NCBI RefSeq assembly: GCF_030814695.1
Contig: NZ_JAUSVL010000001.1
Coordinates: 1,896,227 to 1,960,226, forward strand
From: Oligosphaera ethanolica
GTDB taxonomy: Bacteria; Verrucomicrobiota; Lentisphaeria; Oligosphaerales; Oligosphaeraceae
Direction: 5' to 3'
Length of the DNA stretch: 64,000 bases
Position numbers and translations under genes: made by a program. Under the pieces are notes generated by a model. It was given only the letters and a program-made list of their open reading frames with translations. It was not told the origin of the DNA and did no database searches. The stretch's first letter is position 1. Each line of letters opens with the position of its first letter. Positions 37,875 through 46,596 of this stretch are shown here, in pieces.

Positions 37875-38858
37875 TCAGAGTTCTATCACGCGGTTGCTCT
37901 GCGCGGACTCGATCAGAGCCAGCGCGACTTTGACGGCATTGACGCCGTCTGCGACCGTCACTTTTACCTTGCCCTTGCCCAGAATGGCGTCCAGCCAGAC
38001 ATTGTCTTCAGCCTGGAAAACTGGCAGCGGATCGGGAGTTTTATAAACCACGGGGTCCTGGCCCTTCAAAGTCAGCGTCACTTCCGGCACGCCCCACTTG
38101 TAGCTCACGCAGCCATTCTCGCCATACACGTCCATGTAGTTGTTGCTGCGACCAAAGCGCTGCCAGCCGCCGCTGAGATTACAGATCACGCCATTGCGGA
38201 AAGTCATCGTCCCCGAGATGTAGTCGGCCGGCTCCGCTTGGTCGCGGCTGAGCAGGGAGCTCTGCGCATACACCCGCTGCGGCATACCAAATGACCAGTT
38301 GAACAAATCAAAATGATGGATGAACATGTCGAGCGCCATGCCGCCACTGCGGGCAAAATCCACAAACCAGTCGCCGTCCAGCCGCTTGAAAGCGCCGAAC
38401 ATCATATCAGCCGTCGCCACACGCAGGGTGCCAAGCACGCCCGAAGCGACAATCTCGTGAAATTTCTGTTGACCAGCGCCGTGCCGGCGCACAAAGCCCA
38501 CTGTCACCGGCGCCTGGTAGCCCTTGAGCAGCTTGAGAATCTCGTCGGCTTCGGCCAGACTGCGACACAGCGGCTTTTCGCAGAATATCGGCTTGCCGGT
38601 CGTGGCCGCAGCGCGAATGCCCTCGATGTGCGCGAAGGTCGGCGAACAGATCATTACCGCATCGACATCGGCCCGCCCGGCGAGCTCCGGCGCCGACGCG
38701 CAGATGGCCGCGTGGTACTTGTCCCTGACGCCCTGCGCGGCCGCCGGCAACGGATCGTACACTGCGGTAATGGCCACGTCCTCGCGAACCGTAATCGCCG
38801 GCGCGTGCGTCGTCGCGCCCATCCGCCCAGCACCAATCAAGCCAATACGAATTGCCAT
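37875..38858 (-). CDS. Gfo/Idh/MocA-family NAD(P)-dependent oxidoreductase
   Basis: 327 residues. The Rossmann motif is IRIGLIGAGRMGATTHAPA, and the family EKP motif is KPIFCEKPLCRSL. A C-terminal alpha/beta domain includes ARSGGMALDMFIHHFDLFNW with the Asp-x-x-x-His pair typical of inositol/sugar dehydrogenases. It oxidises a sugar, sugar alcohol or inositol in the cytoplasm. AAGGAG lies 8 bp before the ATG at 38858; 18 further codons upstream are open but look non-coding. It runs into the Asp-box gene, which suggests a shared sugar pathway. Confidence 0.9.
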   Translation of the reverse strand: MAIRIGLIGAGRMGATTHAPAITVREDVAITAVYDPLPAAAQGVRDKYHAAICASAPELAGRADVDAVMICSPTFAHIEGIRAAATTGKPIFCEKPLCRSLAEADEILKLLKGYQAPVTVGFVRRHGAGQQKFHEIVASGVLGTLRVATADMMFGAFKRLDGDWFVDFARSGGMALDMFIHHFDLFNWSFGMPQRVYAQSSLLSRDQAEPADYISGTMTFRNGVICNLSGGWQRFGRSNNYMDVYGENGCVSYKWGVPEVTLTLKGQDPVVYKTPDPLPVFQAEDNVWLDAILGKGKVKVTVADGVNAVKVALALIESAQSNRVIEL

Positions 38859-38966
38859 CGCTCTACTCCTTACTCCTGCATTCTGTGATGAGACCAAACC
38901 CCATAACACCACGGGCCAAGGAAGCCAGTAATATACCCGCCGATCTCCCCCGGGCCATATAACAAA

Positions 38967-39050
38967 ATGGACACGATGGACGCAATGGACACGAGGGACA
39001 CGATGGACACGATGGACACGATGGACACGATGGACGCGATGGACACGCGG
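38967..39050 (+). repeat. 9-bp tandem array of the ATGGACACG type
   Basis: Nine or so near-perfect copies of ATGGACACG/ATGGACGCG. The 9-bp period is the same as the GATC arrays but the unit is different and has no GATC. It ends just before the hairpin cassette at 39055 and lies in the gap between the two divergently oriented genes ending at 38858 and starting at 39560. Confidence 0.9.
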
Positions 39051-39054
39051 CTAT

Positions 39055-39098
39055 GCGCGCTCGTATCGCGGCCGTGGAGTGGGCGTCTCGCCCACTCC
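39055..39098 (+). repeat. Conserved sequence plus hairpin cassette, copy A
   Basis: A stretch of 22 bases from 39055 to 39076 (core CGCTCGTATCGCGGCCGTG) is identical to 43525-43546. It leads into an inverted repeat, GGAGTGGGCG/CGCCCACTCC. In copy B (43525-43570) the hairpin has another sequence. This pattern suggests a dispersed element with a variable stem. Confidence 0.7.
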
Positions 39099-39297
39099 GA
39101 CAAGACGGCTCATGACACCGTCCTCGTCATCCACGCCGACCGTACCCGGCCCATCTCCCCCGCCGCACGAGCCGTGCGCACAGCGGCCGTGGAGTGGGCG
39201 TCTCGCCCACTCCGACAAGACGGCTCATAAAACCATCCTCGTCATCCACGCCGACCGTACCCGGCCCGTCTCCCCCGCCGCACGAGCCGCTGCTACT
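39068..39297 (+). repeat. Tandem duplication of a 115-bp unit
   Basis: The sequence beginning GCGGCCGTGGAGTGG at ~39068 is repeated 115 bp downstream at ~39183. Two nearly identical copies follow each other, each with a GTCTCGCCCACTCC stem, a GACAAGACGGCTCAT segment and a CCGCCGCACGAGCCG end. They differ at a few positions. No gene is called here; frames running through it are repeats of the same peptide. Confidence 0.85.
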
Positions 39298-39559
39298 CTG
39301 GACCCGCTTTGACTCCGCTGCCGCAAAGATCGGCGGAAATCAAGGTCGAATGGTTGGGCGGCGGTTGGCCGTGGGTTTCCTGCAAATTGTCCCCGGTGTT
39401 TTCCTCACCGGGGTGGTTACTGACCGATTACGACCCATTCGTCCTTTTCACGCCCCCGCTGTTCTTCTCGCCGATTTTGCGACTACATTATCCCTGTTTC
39501 GCTACCTTCGCCCCCTTCACGCTTTCCCACCCCACCAGCCACAAACGGAGCACACCATC

Positions 39560-40813
39560 ATGGAAATCTACGATGTCTGCATTGCCGGCGGCGGCACCGC
39601 CGGCGCCATTGCCGCAATCCAATCCGGCCGTCTCGGCGCCAAGACCATCCTCATTGAAATGACCGGCCAGCTCGGCGGCACCATGACCTCCGGCGGCGTG
39701 TCGGCACCGGCCTACTTCTGGAGCCCGCTGCGGCAGATCATCGCCGGCATCGGCTGGGAAATCGCCACGAAATGCCAGCAGCTCGGCGGCGCCAACATTC
39801 CGGATTTCACCGTGCGCAATCCGCGCCGCCCGAGCTACCACCTTGGCGTCAACGCGCCGCTGTGGGCCATCCTCTGCGAAGAAGCCTGCATCCAGGCCGG
39901 CGTGCACATCCACTACCACGAAGTGTTCTTCAAAGTCGCCAAGCACGACAGCGAATTCTGGCACGTGGAAACCGTCGGCAAAAACTGCCATCATAGCTTC
40001 CTGACCCGCGAGATCGTCGACTGCACGGGCGACGCCAACATCGTCGCCATGCTCGGCCTGCCACGCACCCGCGACGAAATTCGCCAGCCCGGCACCCTCG
40101 AATTCCGCATCGGCGGCATCGACCCCAACACGCTGAACGCCGACGCCGTCCAAAAGGCCTACGACCAAGCCATGGCCGACGGCACCCTCAAGCACGGCGA
40201 TTTCTGCTACGCGAATCGGCCCTTCATCGACTACATCAAGAGCGGCGGTGGCAATCTCCAGCATGTCTTCGGCGCCGACAGCACGACGTCGCCCCTCCTC
40301 ACGCAAGCCAATATCGACGGCCATCAGGGCCTACTGCGCATGCTACGCTTCCTCAAGACCGTCCCCGGCTGCGAAGGCGCCAAGATCACCTACATGGCTG
40401 ACGACTGTACCGCGCGCGACACTTGGCGCATCGTCGGCGAAACCACGGTCACCTACGACGACTACATGAACGCGCGACATTTCCCGGACGCCGTCGCCTA
40501 CACCCTCTACTTCATCGATGTCCACAATGACACCGGCACCTACCAGGAATTCCTCCCGCCGGAAAAAGTGCCGACGCTGCCCCTCGGCTGCCTGATCCCC
40601 AAAGACGCCGAACGCATCATGGTCGCCGGCCGCATTCTCGCCAGCGACAAGCTGGCGCACTCCGCCCTCCGCGTCGAGGCGTCATGCATGGCCATGGGCC
40701 AGGCCGCCGGCGCCGCCGCAGCCATGGGCGCTCTCCGCAAAATGCCTTCACGGAGCGTCCCGCTGGCAGACCTGCGCCAGGCCCTCCGCGACCACGGCGC
40801 CATCGTGCCTTGA
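39560..40813 (+). CDS. FAD-dependent oxidoreductase
   Basis: 417 residues. The N-terminal FAD motif is YDVCIAGGGTAGAIAAIQSG with a follow-up ILIEMTGQLGGTMTSGG. The C-terminal part contains the second FAD block LGCLIPKDAERIMVAGRILA. This is the FAD_oxidored family common in Planctomycetota, Verrucomicrobiota and Lentisphaerota, usually beside sugar-degrading genes; the reaction is unknown. There is no signal peptide. The ATG at 39560 has GGAG 10 bp upstream. The open frame from 39194 runs through the 115-bp duplicated repeat and is not coding there. The GH39-like gene begins 78 bp after its stop. Confidence 0.85.
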   Translation: MEIYDVCIAGGGTAGAIAAIQSGRLGAKTILIEMTGQLGGTMTSGGVSAPAYFWSPLRQIIAGIGWEIATKCQQLGGANIPDFTVRNPRRPSYHLGVNAPLWAILCEEACIQAGVHIHYHEVFFKVAKHDSEFWHVETVGKNCHHSFLTREIVDCTGDANIVAMLGLPRTRDEIRQPGTLEFRIGGIDPNTLNADAVQKAYDQAMADGTLKHGDFCYANRPFIDYIKSGGGNLQHVFGADSTTSPLLTQANIDGHQGLLRMLRFLKTVPGCEGAKITYMADDCTARDTWRIVGETTVTYDDYMNARHFPDAVAYTLYFIDVHNDTGTYQEFLPPEKVPTLPLGCLIPKDAERIMVAGRILASDKLAHSALRVEASCMAMGQAAGAAAAMGALRKMPSRSVPLADLRQALRDHGAIVP

Positions 40814-40891
40814 GCTTTCCCAATACCCGCCTTGCCTCGCGCCATGCAGCACAATCGTCCAGTCGCCCATCCCTCAACCTCGAGGTGCCCT

Positions 40892-43420
40892 ATGCGAATT
40901 CTGCTGACATTTCTGTCCATGACCGCAATGACTCTTACCGCCGCTGACAACATGCTCGGCAATGGCGGCTTTGAGGGCGACTGGCAAGATATCGACATCG
41001 CGGCCAAGGACGGCGGCCGCATTCAAGGCCAAATACCCGCCGGCTGGCGAGATAATTCCAACTGGGCCGCCGTGTCCGCCGTCTACAGCTGCGACCGCCA
41101 AATGCCCAACAGCGGCGACGCCTGCCTGAAGGTCACGGCCGCGCAGGTCAACAGCGGCAATGTCCAACTCGCCGCACAGACCTTGACCCTCACCGAGCCC
41201 GGCATCTATCGCATCAGCGTCCACCTGCGCAGCGAACGCGCCGGCGCCCTGCGCCTGCAACTGCGCCAGGAGGCCGCGCCCTATGCGGCCTACGGCGGCA
41301 TGCTGGTCATGCCCACGCCCGAATGGGCCAAGTACGAATTCATCGCCGATGTACCCGCCGACATTCCTTTCATGCTCTTGATTCTCACCGGGGCGCCCAC
41401 CGAATATTGGGTGGACGACGCCATCCTCGCCAAGGCCGACCTCCAGAATGTCCCACCGCCGCCCGGCGGCAATCTCGTCGCCAATGGCTCCTTCGAAGCC
41501 GGCATCGGCAACGGCTGGTCCGTGCAAAATGGCGAAAAATTGACCTGGGCATTTCAGGACAACCGACCCGAAGTCGTCACCGATGGCAGCGCCACCGCCG
41601 GCGAACGCTACCTGCGCCTGCGCGTGCCGCCAGGCAATAACGGCCAAATCCGTAGCCAGCTGATCCGCTGGTCGCCCGGCTACAACTACCGAGCCGGACT
41701 CTGGATCAAAGGCACCAACGGCGGCAAGGCCGCCCTCCGCCTGCGTGGCGCCACCCGCAACTCGCCCGTCGCCGCCAGCCACGACGTCGTTCTCAGCGGC
41801 GTCTGGCAACGCGTCGCCATGCCTTTCAAACTCGATAAGTTCATTGAGCTGGGCTGGCTGACCCTGGAAGTGCCCGCCCAGGAACAGGAAGTCATCGTAG
41901 CCATTGACGATCTGCGCGCCGAGGTCGATCCACCCCTACCACCGCAATTTGCCGCCAATGCCGAAATCACCATCGCTCTGGATACCCCCGGCAAGATCGT
42001 CCTCGACGGCGAAAAACAGTCCTTCGCCATCGCCTGCCACGGCGGCAACGCCGCCAGCGACGATCTGCTGCTGACTATCACCGATTTCCGCGGCAAAACC
42101 ATCCTCACCCGCCGCCTGCCACCCACCAGCCAGACGCTGCCCGTGCCCAATCTCGCCGGCCATGGCGTCTTCAAGGCCCGCCTGGAACTGCGGCGTGGCG
42201 ACGCCCTGCTGGCCCATCCCGCCGAACAACTGTGGTCGCAACTGCCCCAGCCGCGCGACATTCCCCCGACCGCATCGCGCTTCGGCGTCCACATCTCCCT
42301 CTCGCCATACTTCTTCGCGCTAGCGCGCCGCAGCGGCCAGCGCTGGCTGCGCCTGCATGACACGTCCATGATCGCCAAATGGGCCGAACTCGAACCCGAA
42401 GAAGGCCAGTTCCTCTTCTACGACGACGCAGTGTCCGGCGCCCACGACGCCGGCCTCGCCATCCTCGGCATGCTCGACGGCATTCCCTACTGGCTCACCA
42501 GCGGCAAACGCGAAACCGGCTACTGGAGCCGCTGGCATATCCCCGACCGCCCCGACACCATGGCCAAATGGGAACAGTACTGCCGCACCGCCATCAGCCA
42601 CTACCAAGGCCGCATCGACCACTGGGAAATCTGGAATGAACCATGGGGCCGCTGGTGGCTCACCCGCGGCGGTAAACCCGAAATGTACGTCGAGTTCATG
42701 CGCCGCGCCTACCAAATCAAGCAGGACATCCACCCCGACGCGGTCATCGTCGGCGTCGATACCTACCGCGGCAATGAAAAATGGACCAGCGACGCCCTCG
42801 CCGGCGGCACGGGCATCTTTGATGTCTTCAGCTACCACGAATACAACAACGCCCTCATGGGCGAACCCGGCGCTCCCATCGGCGTCGCCACCAGCACCGC
42901 GCGCTGGCGAGAACTCCTGGCCGAGCACGGCGGCGAACGGCCCATCTGGAACACCGAGGGCGGCTCGGAAAGTATCGGCTCTTGCTACCGCCCCGAAACC
43001 GGCGGCATTCCGTACCTGCTGCAGCCAGCCTACATCGTCCGCTTCGATGTCTGCGGCATGGCCGCCGGCGTCGAACGCTTCTTCCTTTACTCCCTGCACC
43101 CGGACCGCGGCGAAGGCAATATCTTCTGCGCCAATCTCGAACACGACCGCGCCATCAAGCCCCTCCTCGCCGCCCGCGCCGTCCTCGCCAGTCTCATGGA
43201 CGGCAATGGCCTACCCACTGAAATCGCAGTCGCCGACGGCATCCGCTGCTTCCGCTTCCCACCCGAAAATGGCCGCACCCTCCATGTCCTCTGGGGCAAT
43301 GGCAATACCCCACTGCCCGACTCCATCACCAAAGACGCCGACATCATGGACATCTGGGGCAATCCCCTCCCATCAACCACCATCACCCCCAGCTTCGAAC
43401 CCATATACCTGCGCAAATAA
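40892..43420 (+). CDS. Secreted glycoside hydrolase, GH39-like, with two carbohydrate-binding-like modules
   Basis: 842 residues. A signal peptide (MRILLTFLSMTAMTLTAA) is followed by two CBM4/9-like beta-sandwich modules, each opening with a NGGFEGDW or NGSFEAGI motif (about residues 20-180 and 195-345). A TIM-barrel region begins near 470. Its acid/base Glu is in IDHWEIWNEPWG (about E583) and its nucleophile in RPIWNTEGGSE (about E689), matching clan GH-A/GH39 spacing. GAGGT lies about 6 bp before the ATG. It probably attacks a polysaccharide outside the cell, and the FAD oxidoreductase just upstream may act on its product. Confidence 0.85.
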   Translation: MRILLTFLSMTAMTLTAADNMLGNGGFEGDWQDIDIAAKDGGRIQGQIPAGWRDNSNWAAVSAVYSCDRQMPNSGDACLKVTAAQVNSGNVQLAAQTLTLTEPGIYRISVHLRSERAGALRLQLRQEAAPYAAYGGMLVMPTPEWAKYEFIADVPADIPFMLLILTGAPTEYWVDDAILAKADLQNVPPPPGGNLVANGSFEAGIGNGWSVQNGEKLTWAFQDNRPEVVTDGSATAGERYLRLRVPPGNNGQIRSQLIRWSPGYNYRAGLWIKGTNGGKAALRLRGATRNSPVAASHDVVLSGVWQRVAMPFKLDKFIELGWLTLEVPAQEQEVIVAIDDLRAEVDPPLPPQFAANAEITIALDTPGKIVLDGEKQSFAIACHGGNAASDDLLLTITDFRGKTILTRRLPPTSQTLPVPNLAGHGVFKARLELRRGDALLAHPAEQLWSQLPQPRDIPPTASRFGVHISLSPYFFALARRSGQRWLRLHDTSMIAKWAELEPEEGQFLFYDDAVSGAHDAGLAILGMLDGIPYWLTSGKRETGYWSRWHIPDRPDTMAKWEQYCRTAISHYQGRIDHWEIWNEPWGRWWLTRGGKPEMYVEFMRRAYQIKQDIHPDAVIVGVDTYRGNEKWTSDALAGGTGIFDVFSYHEYNNALMGEPGAPIGVATSTARWRELLAEHGGERPIWNTEGGSESIGSCYRPETGGIPYLLQPAYIVRFDVCGMAAGVERFFLYSLHPDRGEGNIFCANLEHDRAIKPLLAARAVLASLMDGNGLPTEIAVADGIRCFRFPPENGRTLHVLWGNGNTPLPDSITKDADIMDIWGNPLPSTTITPSFEPIYLRK

Positions 43421-43524
43421 GCCCCCACAATCACTTTTGCCCGCCACAGCTTCCGCAGTGTGTAAGAGCCTTATCAAAAAATCGGCGGTATTCTGCGACA
43501 TCTAATGTCAGCATGCATCCCCTC

Positions 43525-43570
43525 GCGCGCTCGTATCGCGGCCGTGCTGCGGGCTCTCAGCCCGCAGCAC
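43525..43570 (+). repeat. Conserved sequence plus hairpin cassette, copy B
   Basis: Its first 22 bases are identical to 39055-39076. It then forms a stem GTGCTGCGGGCT / AGCCCGCAGCAC with a three-base loop. It lies between the GH39-like gene and tRNA-Leu. The hairpin sequence differs from copy A although the leading sequence is unchanged. Confidence 0.7.
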
Positions 43571-43659
43571 GATCGGGAGACACAACAGCAACGATCATTT
43601 TTCCCTGCCGTGACGATTGCAAACGAAACACCGCCAGCTACATTAATCACCGCTCATCA

Positions 43660-43745
43660 GCCGGAGTGGCGGAATGGCAGACGCGCTAGACTCAAAATCT
43701 GGTGTCCGTAAGGGCGTGCGGGTTCGACTCCCGCCTCCGGTACCA
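43660..43745 (+). tRNA. tRNA-Leu (CAA)
   Basis: An 86-nt class II tRNA with a long variable arm. The acceptor GCCGGAG pairs with CTCCGGT. The anticodon stem-loop is CTAGA-CTCAAAA-TCTGG, giving anticodon CAA for the codon UUG. A long variable arm (GTGTCCGTAAGGGCGTGC) and T-arm GGGTTCGACTCCC are present. The 3' CCA is encoded. A hairpin terminator starts 10 bp downstream. Confidence 0.96.
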
Positions 43746-43754
43746 CTGATAATC

Positions 43755-43789
43755 AAGGACTTACAGCTTCGGCTGTGGGTCCTTTTTTA
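43755..43789 (+). terminator. Terminator of tRNA-Leu
   Basis: AAGGAC ... CAGC-TTCG-GCTG ... GTCCTTTTTT: an outer and an inner stem with a UUCG tetraloop, followed by a T run. It is a typical intrinsic terminator. Confidence 0.9.
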
Positions 43790-43876
43790 TTGCCCGAATA
43801 GCGCCATTTGGTGTCAAAAACGATGTCTTTTCATCAGACAAACGGATAAAAAGCGGATAAATTCCCCCTCACCCCA

Positions 43877-43927
43877 AAAAAGAACCGGCCGGTGGCGGAG
43901 GGGGTCCGCTACCGGCCGGTGTGCGTT
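43877..43927 (-). terminator. ACCGGCCGGT hairpin terminator of the second pseudopilin gene
   Basis: ACCGGCCGGT, a ~17-bp loop with GGCGGAGGGGGTCCGC, ACCGGCCGGT, and on the minus strand a T-rich tail. It follows the stop of the gene at 43948. It shares its stem with the PLPG gene terminators. Confidence 0.8.
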
Positions 43928-43947
43928 CAATGGTGACGTGATGAGGG

Positions 43948-44676
43948 TTACGGAACGACTCCCCAGAATTTATCGGTATCGCCGGTATTGGCGTCGATTG
44001 GCAGGGCATTGAGTTTCATGCTGGTGACGTGGCCATCCGCGAAGCAGACATTGAGCATGGAGTTTGAGCTATGGCGGAGGAAGCCGCCGCCGGACATAGC
44101 CTCGGAGCGTTTGCTAAGGTAGCAGCTGACGCCCCACTGGGAGGTGGTGATGCGGCTCATGTCCATGCAGAAACTGCGGCTGGACGGATTCGTGATGTTC
44201 ATGATGGTATTGACTTTGTCGGCGGCGCCGGTGACGCCATAGGACAGATAGCCGGCGGCGTTGCCGCCATAGTGCAGGGACTTGTAGCTGTAGTCGCAGC
44301 CTTCGGAGCTGGGGCAAGCGAAAGGATCGCGGGGTATGCGGCCGGTACTGGTGGTTTTGCCAAAGTGGAAGCTCCAATCGCCTGGGGTGACACCGGGATA
44401 AATGTAGGGCATGAGCACATCGGGCCATTTCCCGTAGGTCGTCGGCCGGATGGACCCGCTGCGTTTCTGGATGACGCCGTCGTTGTCGTCCAGGTACATG
44501 GTCTGGTAAAGACCGATCTGCTTGAGGTTATTGACGCAGGTGATGCTGCGGGCCTTGTCGCGCGCCTTGGCCAACGCTGGCAGCAGCATGGCGGCAAGAA
44601 TAGCAATAATGGCAATAACGACCAGCAATTCAATGAGGGTGAAAGACATACCATTCTTCATTCGTCTCCAAGACAT
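43948..44676 (-). CDS. Pseudopilin-like protein with prepilin N-terminal methylation signal, copy 2
   Basis: 242 residues. The N-terminus [18 protein letters not shown], then [20 protein letters not shown], matches the pseudopilin at 10226 almost residue for residue for about 35 positions. The rest diverges, with [19 protein letters not shown] and a final [13 protein letters not shown] block analogous to the [13 protein letters not shown] end of the first copy. A ribosome site GGAGA lies ~9 bp upstream. There is no glycosidase or regulator beside it. An insertion sequence begins 115 bp upstream and may have separated it from a former neighbour. Confidence 0.85.
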   Translation of the reverse strand: MSWRRMKNGMSFTLIELLVVIAIIAILAAMLLPALAKARDKARSITCVNNLKQIGLYQTMYLDDNDGVIQKRSGSIRPTTYGKWPDVLMPYIYPGVTPGDWSFHFGKTTSTGRIPRDPFACPSSEGCDYSYKSLHYGGNAAGYLSYGVTGAADKVNTIMNITNPSSRSFCMDMSRITTSQWGVSCYLSKRSEAMSGGGFLRHSSNSMLNVCFADGHVTSMKLNALPIDANTGDTDKFWGVVP

Positions 44677-44830
44677 CGTAGGCTTCTCCTAAGTTTGTTC
44701 GTCGTTCTGTCAAAATTAACACCTGTTATGAAATCTTAACTAGCTTTAGTAGAACCACTTGCGACCTTTTCTTTCTCTATCCTGCAATTTAACTGAAAAA
44801 CATCCTTGCATTTTGGCTTGAAAAGGGTCA

Positions 44831-44879
44831 ACGTGGAGACTTTGTTTTTGTTGCACCAAGAAGCAAAGGAGCTCCACGT
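44831..44879 (+). promoter_or_regulatory. Hairpin able to mask the transposase start
   Basis: ACGTGGAG at 44831-44838 is complementary to CTCCACGT at 44872-44879. The right arm overlaps the GTG start and lies next to the AAAGGAG ribosome site. In a transcript entering from outside it would hide the start, as in several insertion sequences. Confidence 0.55.
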
Positions 44880-46368
44880 GACCACATCATTACCACGACT
44901 TGCCCGCTGGATTTGCCGCCAGCTCACCTACAACATGTTTGCGTCGTTGATGGTTATTCTCAACGAGATTCTCTCCGGCCAGCGCAGTGAGTATCCCTTC
45001 AAGGCGGAGAAGCCAAGCGAGAACTTCCGCGTTTTCCGCGTTGATTTGGAGCCCCCGCTGACCGAGGAACCGGCGTTGGACCGGTCGCCGGCAAGAAACT
45101 CCGACTATCGTCGTCTGCTTGCTGAATATGCCCAAGCTCATGGCAAGGCGCTTACGCCGGTGCGTTCCCGCAAGGGCGTACGCGTTCCGGAAGCTTGCCA
45201 GTGCGAACACTGTGGAGCTCCGGCCGCCTATCTTTATGTGAATGACGGGCGTCTCGCCAGTCAGTACCGCTGCAAAATCTGCCACGCGTTGGGACAGATT
45301 GCGCCGACTCGCCGGAAAAGTGAAGCCAAGTATTGGTGTCCGAGCTGCTCGCGTGCGCTTTACGTATGGAAGCAGTCCGAAACGGAAACCATCTACAAGT
45401 GTGGCAATGACCAATGTCGGCATTACCTGGACCGACTGGCGCGGCTGACGCCGGAGGAACGCGAAGCCAGGAAAAGGAACATATACGATCCCAACTACAA
45501 GCTGCGTTATCAGTTCCGCGAATTTCACCTCAAACCCGAGGATCTGGCCTGCCGACGTCCCCAAGGCGGCTCCAACGTCGACCTCTCGCGCATCCACAAC
45601 TCTCCGCGGACCTTGTCCCTGGTGCTTAGTTGTTTCGTCAATGTTGGACTGAGCTCCCGGCAGACGCGCAACCTACTGGCCGGATTCTTCGACATTCATA
45701 TCTCGCACCAGACGGTGATCAATTACGTCAACGCCGCGGCGGAACTGCTGGCGCCATGGGTGGACAAGCACATGCCCGTGCCGGAAGCAATGGCGGCCGC
45801 CGATGAAACCTACATTCAAGTCAACGGCCAATGGAACTACACCTGGCTGGTCGTGGAAGAGAAACGAAGAGCCATCTGCGGCTACAATCTCTCGCAGACG
45901 CGCGGCACGCAGCCAGCCGTCGCCACGCTCTACAACGCCTTCGGGCCGCCAGACGCCACGACGCCCACGCACACCTTTGTCAGAGACGGCTGCCCGTCGT
46001 ACGACAACGCCGTGCATGCCTACAACAACGCGGCGCTCGAGGCGGGGCGGGAAGCGACCAACAAGGCCATAACCTCCATAACCGTCATCGGACTGGAAAA
46101 TCGCGACGAAGTCTCAGCGCGATACAGAGCATTCAAGCAGCTTATTGAACGCTTGAACCGGACCTACAAGTTCCATACCAGGCCAAGAGCCGGCTTCAAA
46201 AGCTTTGATGGCGCCTGCGCGCTCACGACGCTGTTCGTCGCCTTTTACAACCACTTAAGACCTCATTCAGCCATTGGCAACGAGGTTCCGGTGCCTCTGC
46301 CGGAACTGGCCGGCGTCAAGCTCTATCAGGAACAGTGGAAGAGGCTGCTGGCGCTGGCCGCCGCGTAA
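44878..46368 (+). CDS. DDE-family transposase with N-terminal zinc ribbons
   Basis: 496 residues from the GTG at 44878, which has AAAGGAG 7 bp upstream; a TTG at 44806 would sit in the inverted end and is unlikely. Two zinc-ribbon-like Cys clusters lie at about residues 107-180 (CQCEHC...RCKICH and WCPSC...CGNDQC). The catalytic triad is D309 (AADETYIQVNGQW), D370 (FVRDGCPSYDN) and E424 (QLIERLNRTYK), with a closing FVAFYNHLRPHSAIG block. Cut-and-paste or copy-out of the surrounding IS is its likely job. The gene appears intact. Confidence 0.85.
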   Translation: MTTSLPRLARWICRQLTYNMFASLMVILNEILSGQRSEYPFKAEKPSENFRVFRVDLEPPLTEEPALDRSPARNSDYRRLLAEYAQAHGKALTPVRSRKGVRVPEACQCEHCGAPAAYLYVNDGRLASQYRCKICHALGQIAPTRRKSEAKYWCPSCSRALYVWKQSETETIYKCGNDQCRHYLDRLARLTPEEREARKRNIYDPNYKLRYQFREFHLKPEDLACRRPQGGSNVDLSRIHNSPRTLSLVLSCFVNVGLSSRQTRNLLAGFFDIHISHQTVINYVNAAAELLAPWVDKHMPVPEAMAAADETYIQVNGQWNYTWLVVEEKRRAICGYNLSQTRGTQPAVATLYNAFGPPDATTPTHTFVRDGCPSYDNAVHAYNNAALEAGREATNKAITSITVIGLENRDEVSARYRAFKQLIERLNRTYKFHTRPRAGFKSFDGACALTTLFVAFYNHLRPHSAIGNEVPVPLPELAGVKLYQEQWKRLLALAAA

Positions 46369-46393
46369 CGAGAAGCCTGAGAACCGGTTCGGC

Positions 46394-46535
46394 CGGAACG
46401 TGACCGTCTCAACGTTTGCCGGCGACGACGTCAAGGAAACCGTGGAATAACTTGCCTTGCTGAAGCAAGGCAAGCTTATGCCGCGAAAGTTCCTTGACGC
46501 AGAGGAGCCGGCAAACCCGCTTGCAGAACGTTCCG
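46394..46535 (+). other. Nested long palindrome inside the IS right end
   Basis: Four inverted pairs nest around one centre: CGGAACG with CGTTCCG, GTTTGCCGGC with GCCGGCAAAC, CGTCAAGGAA with TTCCTTGACG, and CTTGCCTTGC with GCAAGGCAAG around a TGAA loop (46451-46474). The whole could fold into a ~140-nt rod or cruciform. It starts 26 bp after the transposase stop and is not followed by a T run. A role in transposition or as a structured RNA is possible. Confidence 0.7.
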
Positions 46536-46596
46536 AGCCGAATACCGGGGCGAGGGCTTCGACAAAGACGCCCCAAATCGGTGATGTTTTTCAGTT

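Larger units (their letters stand above)
44791..46596 (+). mobile_element. Insertion sequence, DDE transposase with zinc ribbons, 14-bp inverted ends
   Basis: About 1.8 kb. The ends are a perfect 14-bp inverted repeat, AACTGAAAAACATC at 44791-44804 and its complement at 46583-46596, with weaker similarity further inside. A TTT follows the right end and precedes the left, a possible 3-bp target duplication. One large transposase gene occupies most of the element. A long nested palindrome (46394-46535) lies between the gene and the right end. The element interrupts AT-richer DNA between a pseudopilin gene and a glycerate kinase gene. The catalytic domain looks IS6/IS240-like, but the protein is twice as long, so the family name is left open. 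Confidence 0.8.

Noticed and set aside
36546..38294. 582-codon open frame antisense to the Asp-box and Gfo/Idh genes
   Set aside because: Its sequence has no recognisable fold and the opposite strand has repeated Asp boxes and an EKP motif.
43660..43745. tRNA-Leu as an integration site for a mobile element
   Set aside because: No integrase gene and no repeated tRNA 3' end were found nearby. The only mobile element is the IS 1 kb away with its own ends.
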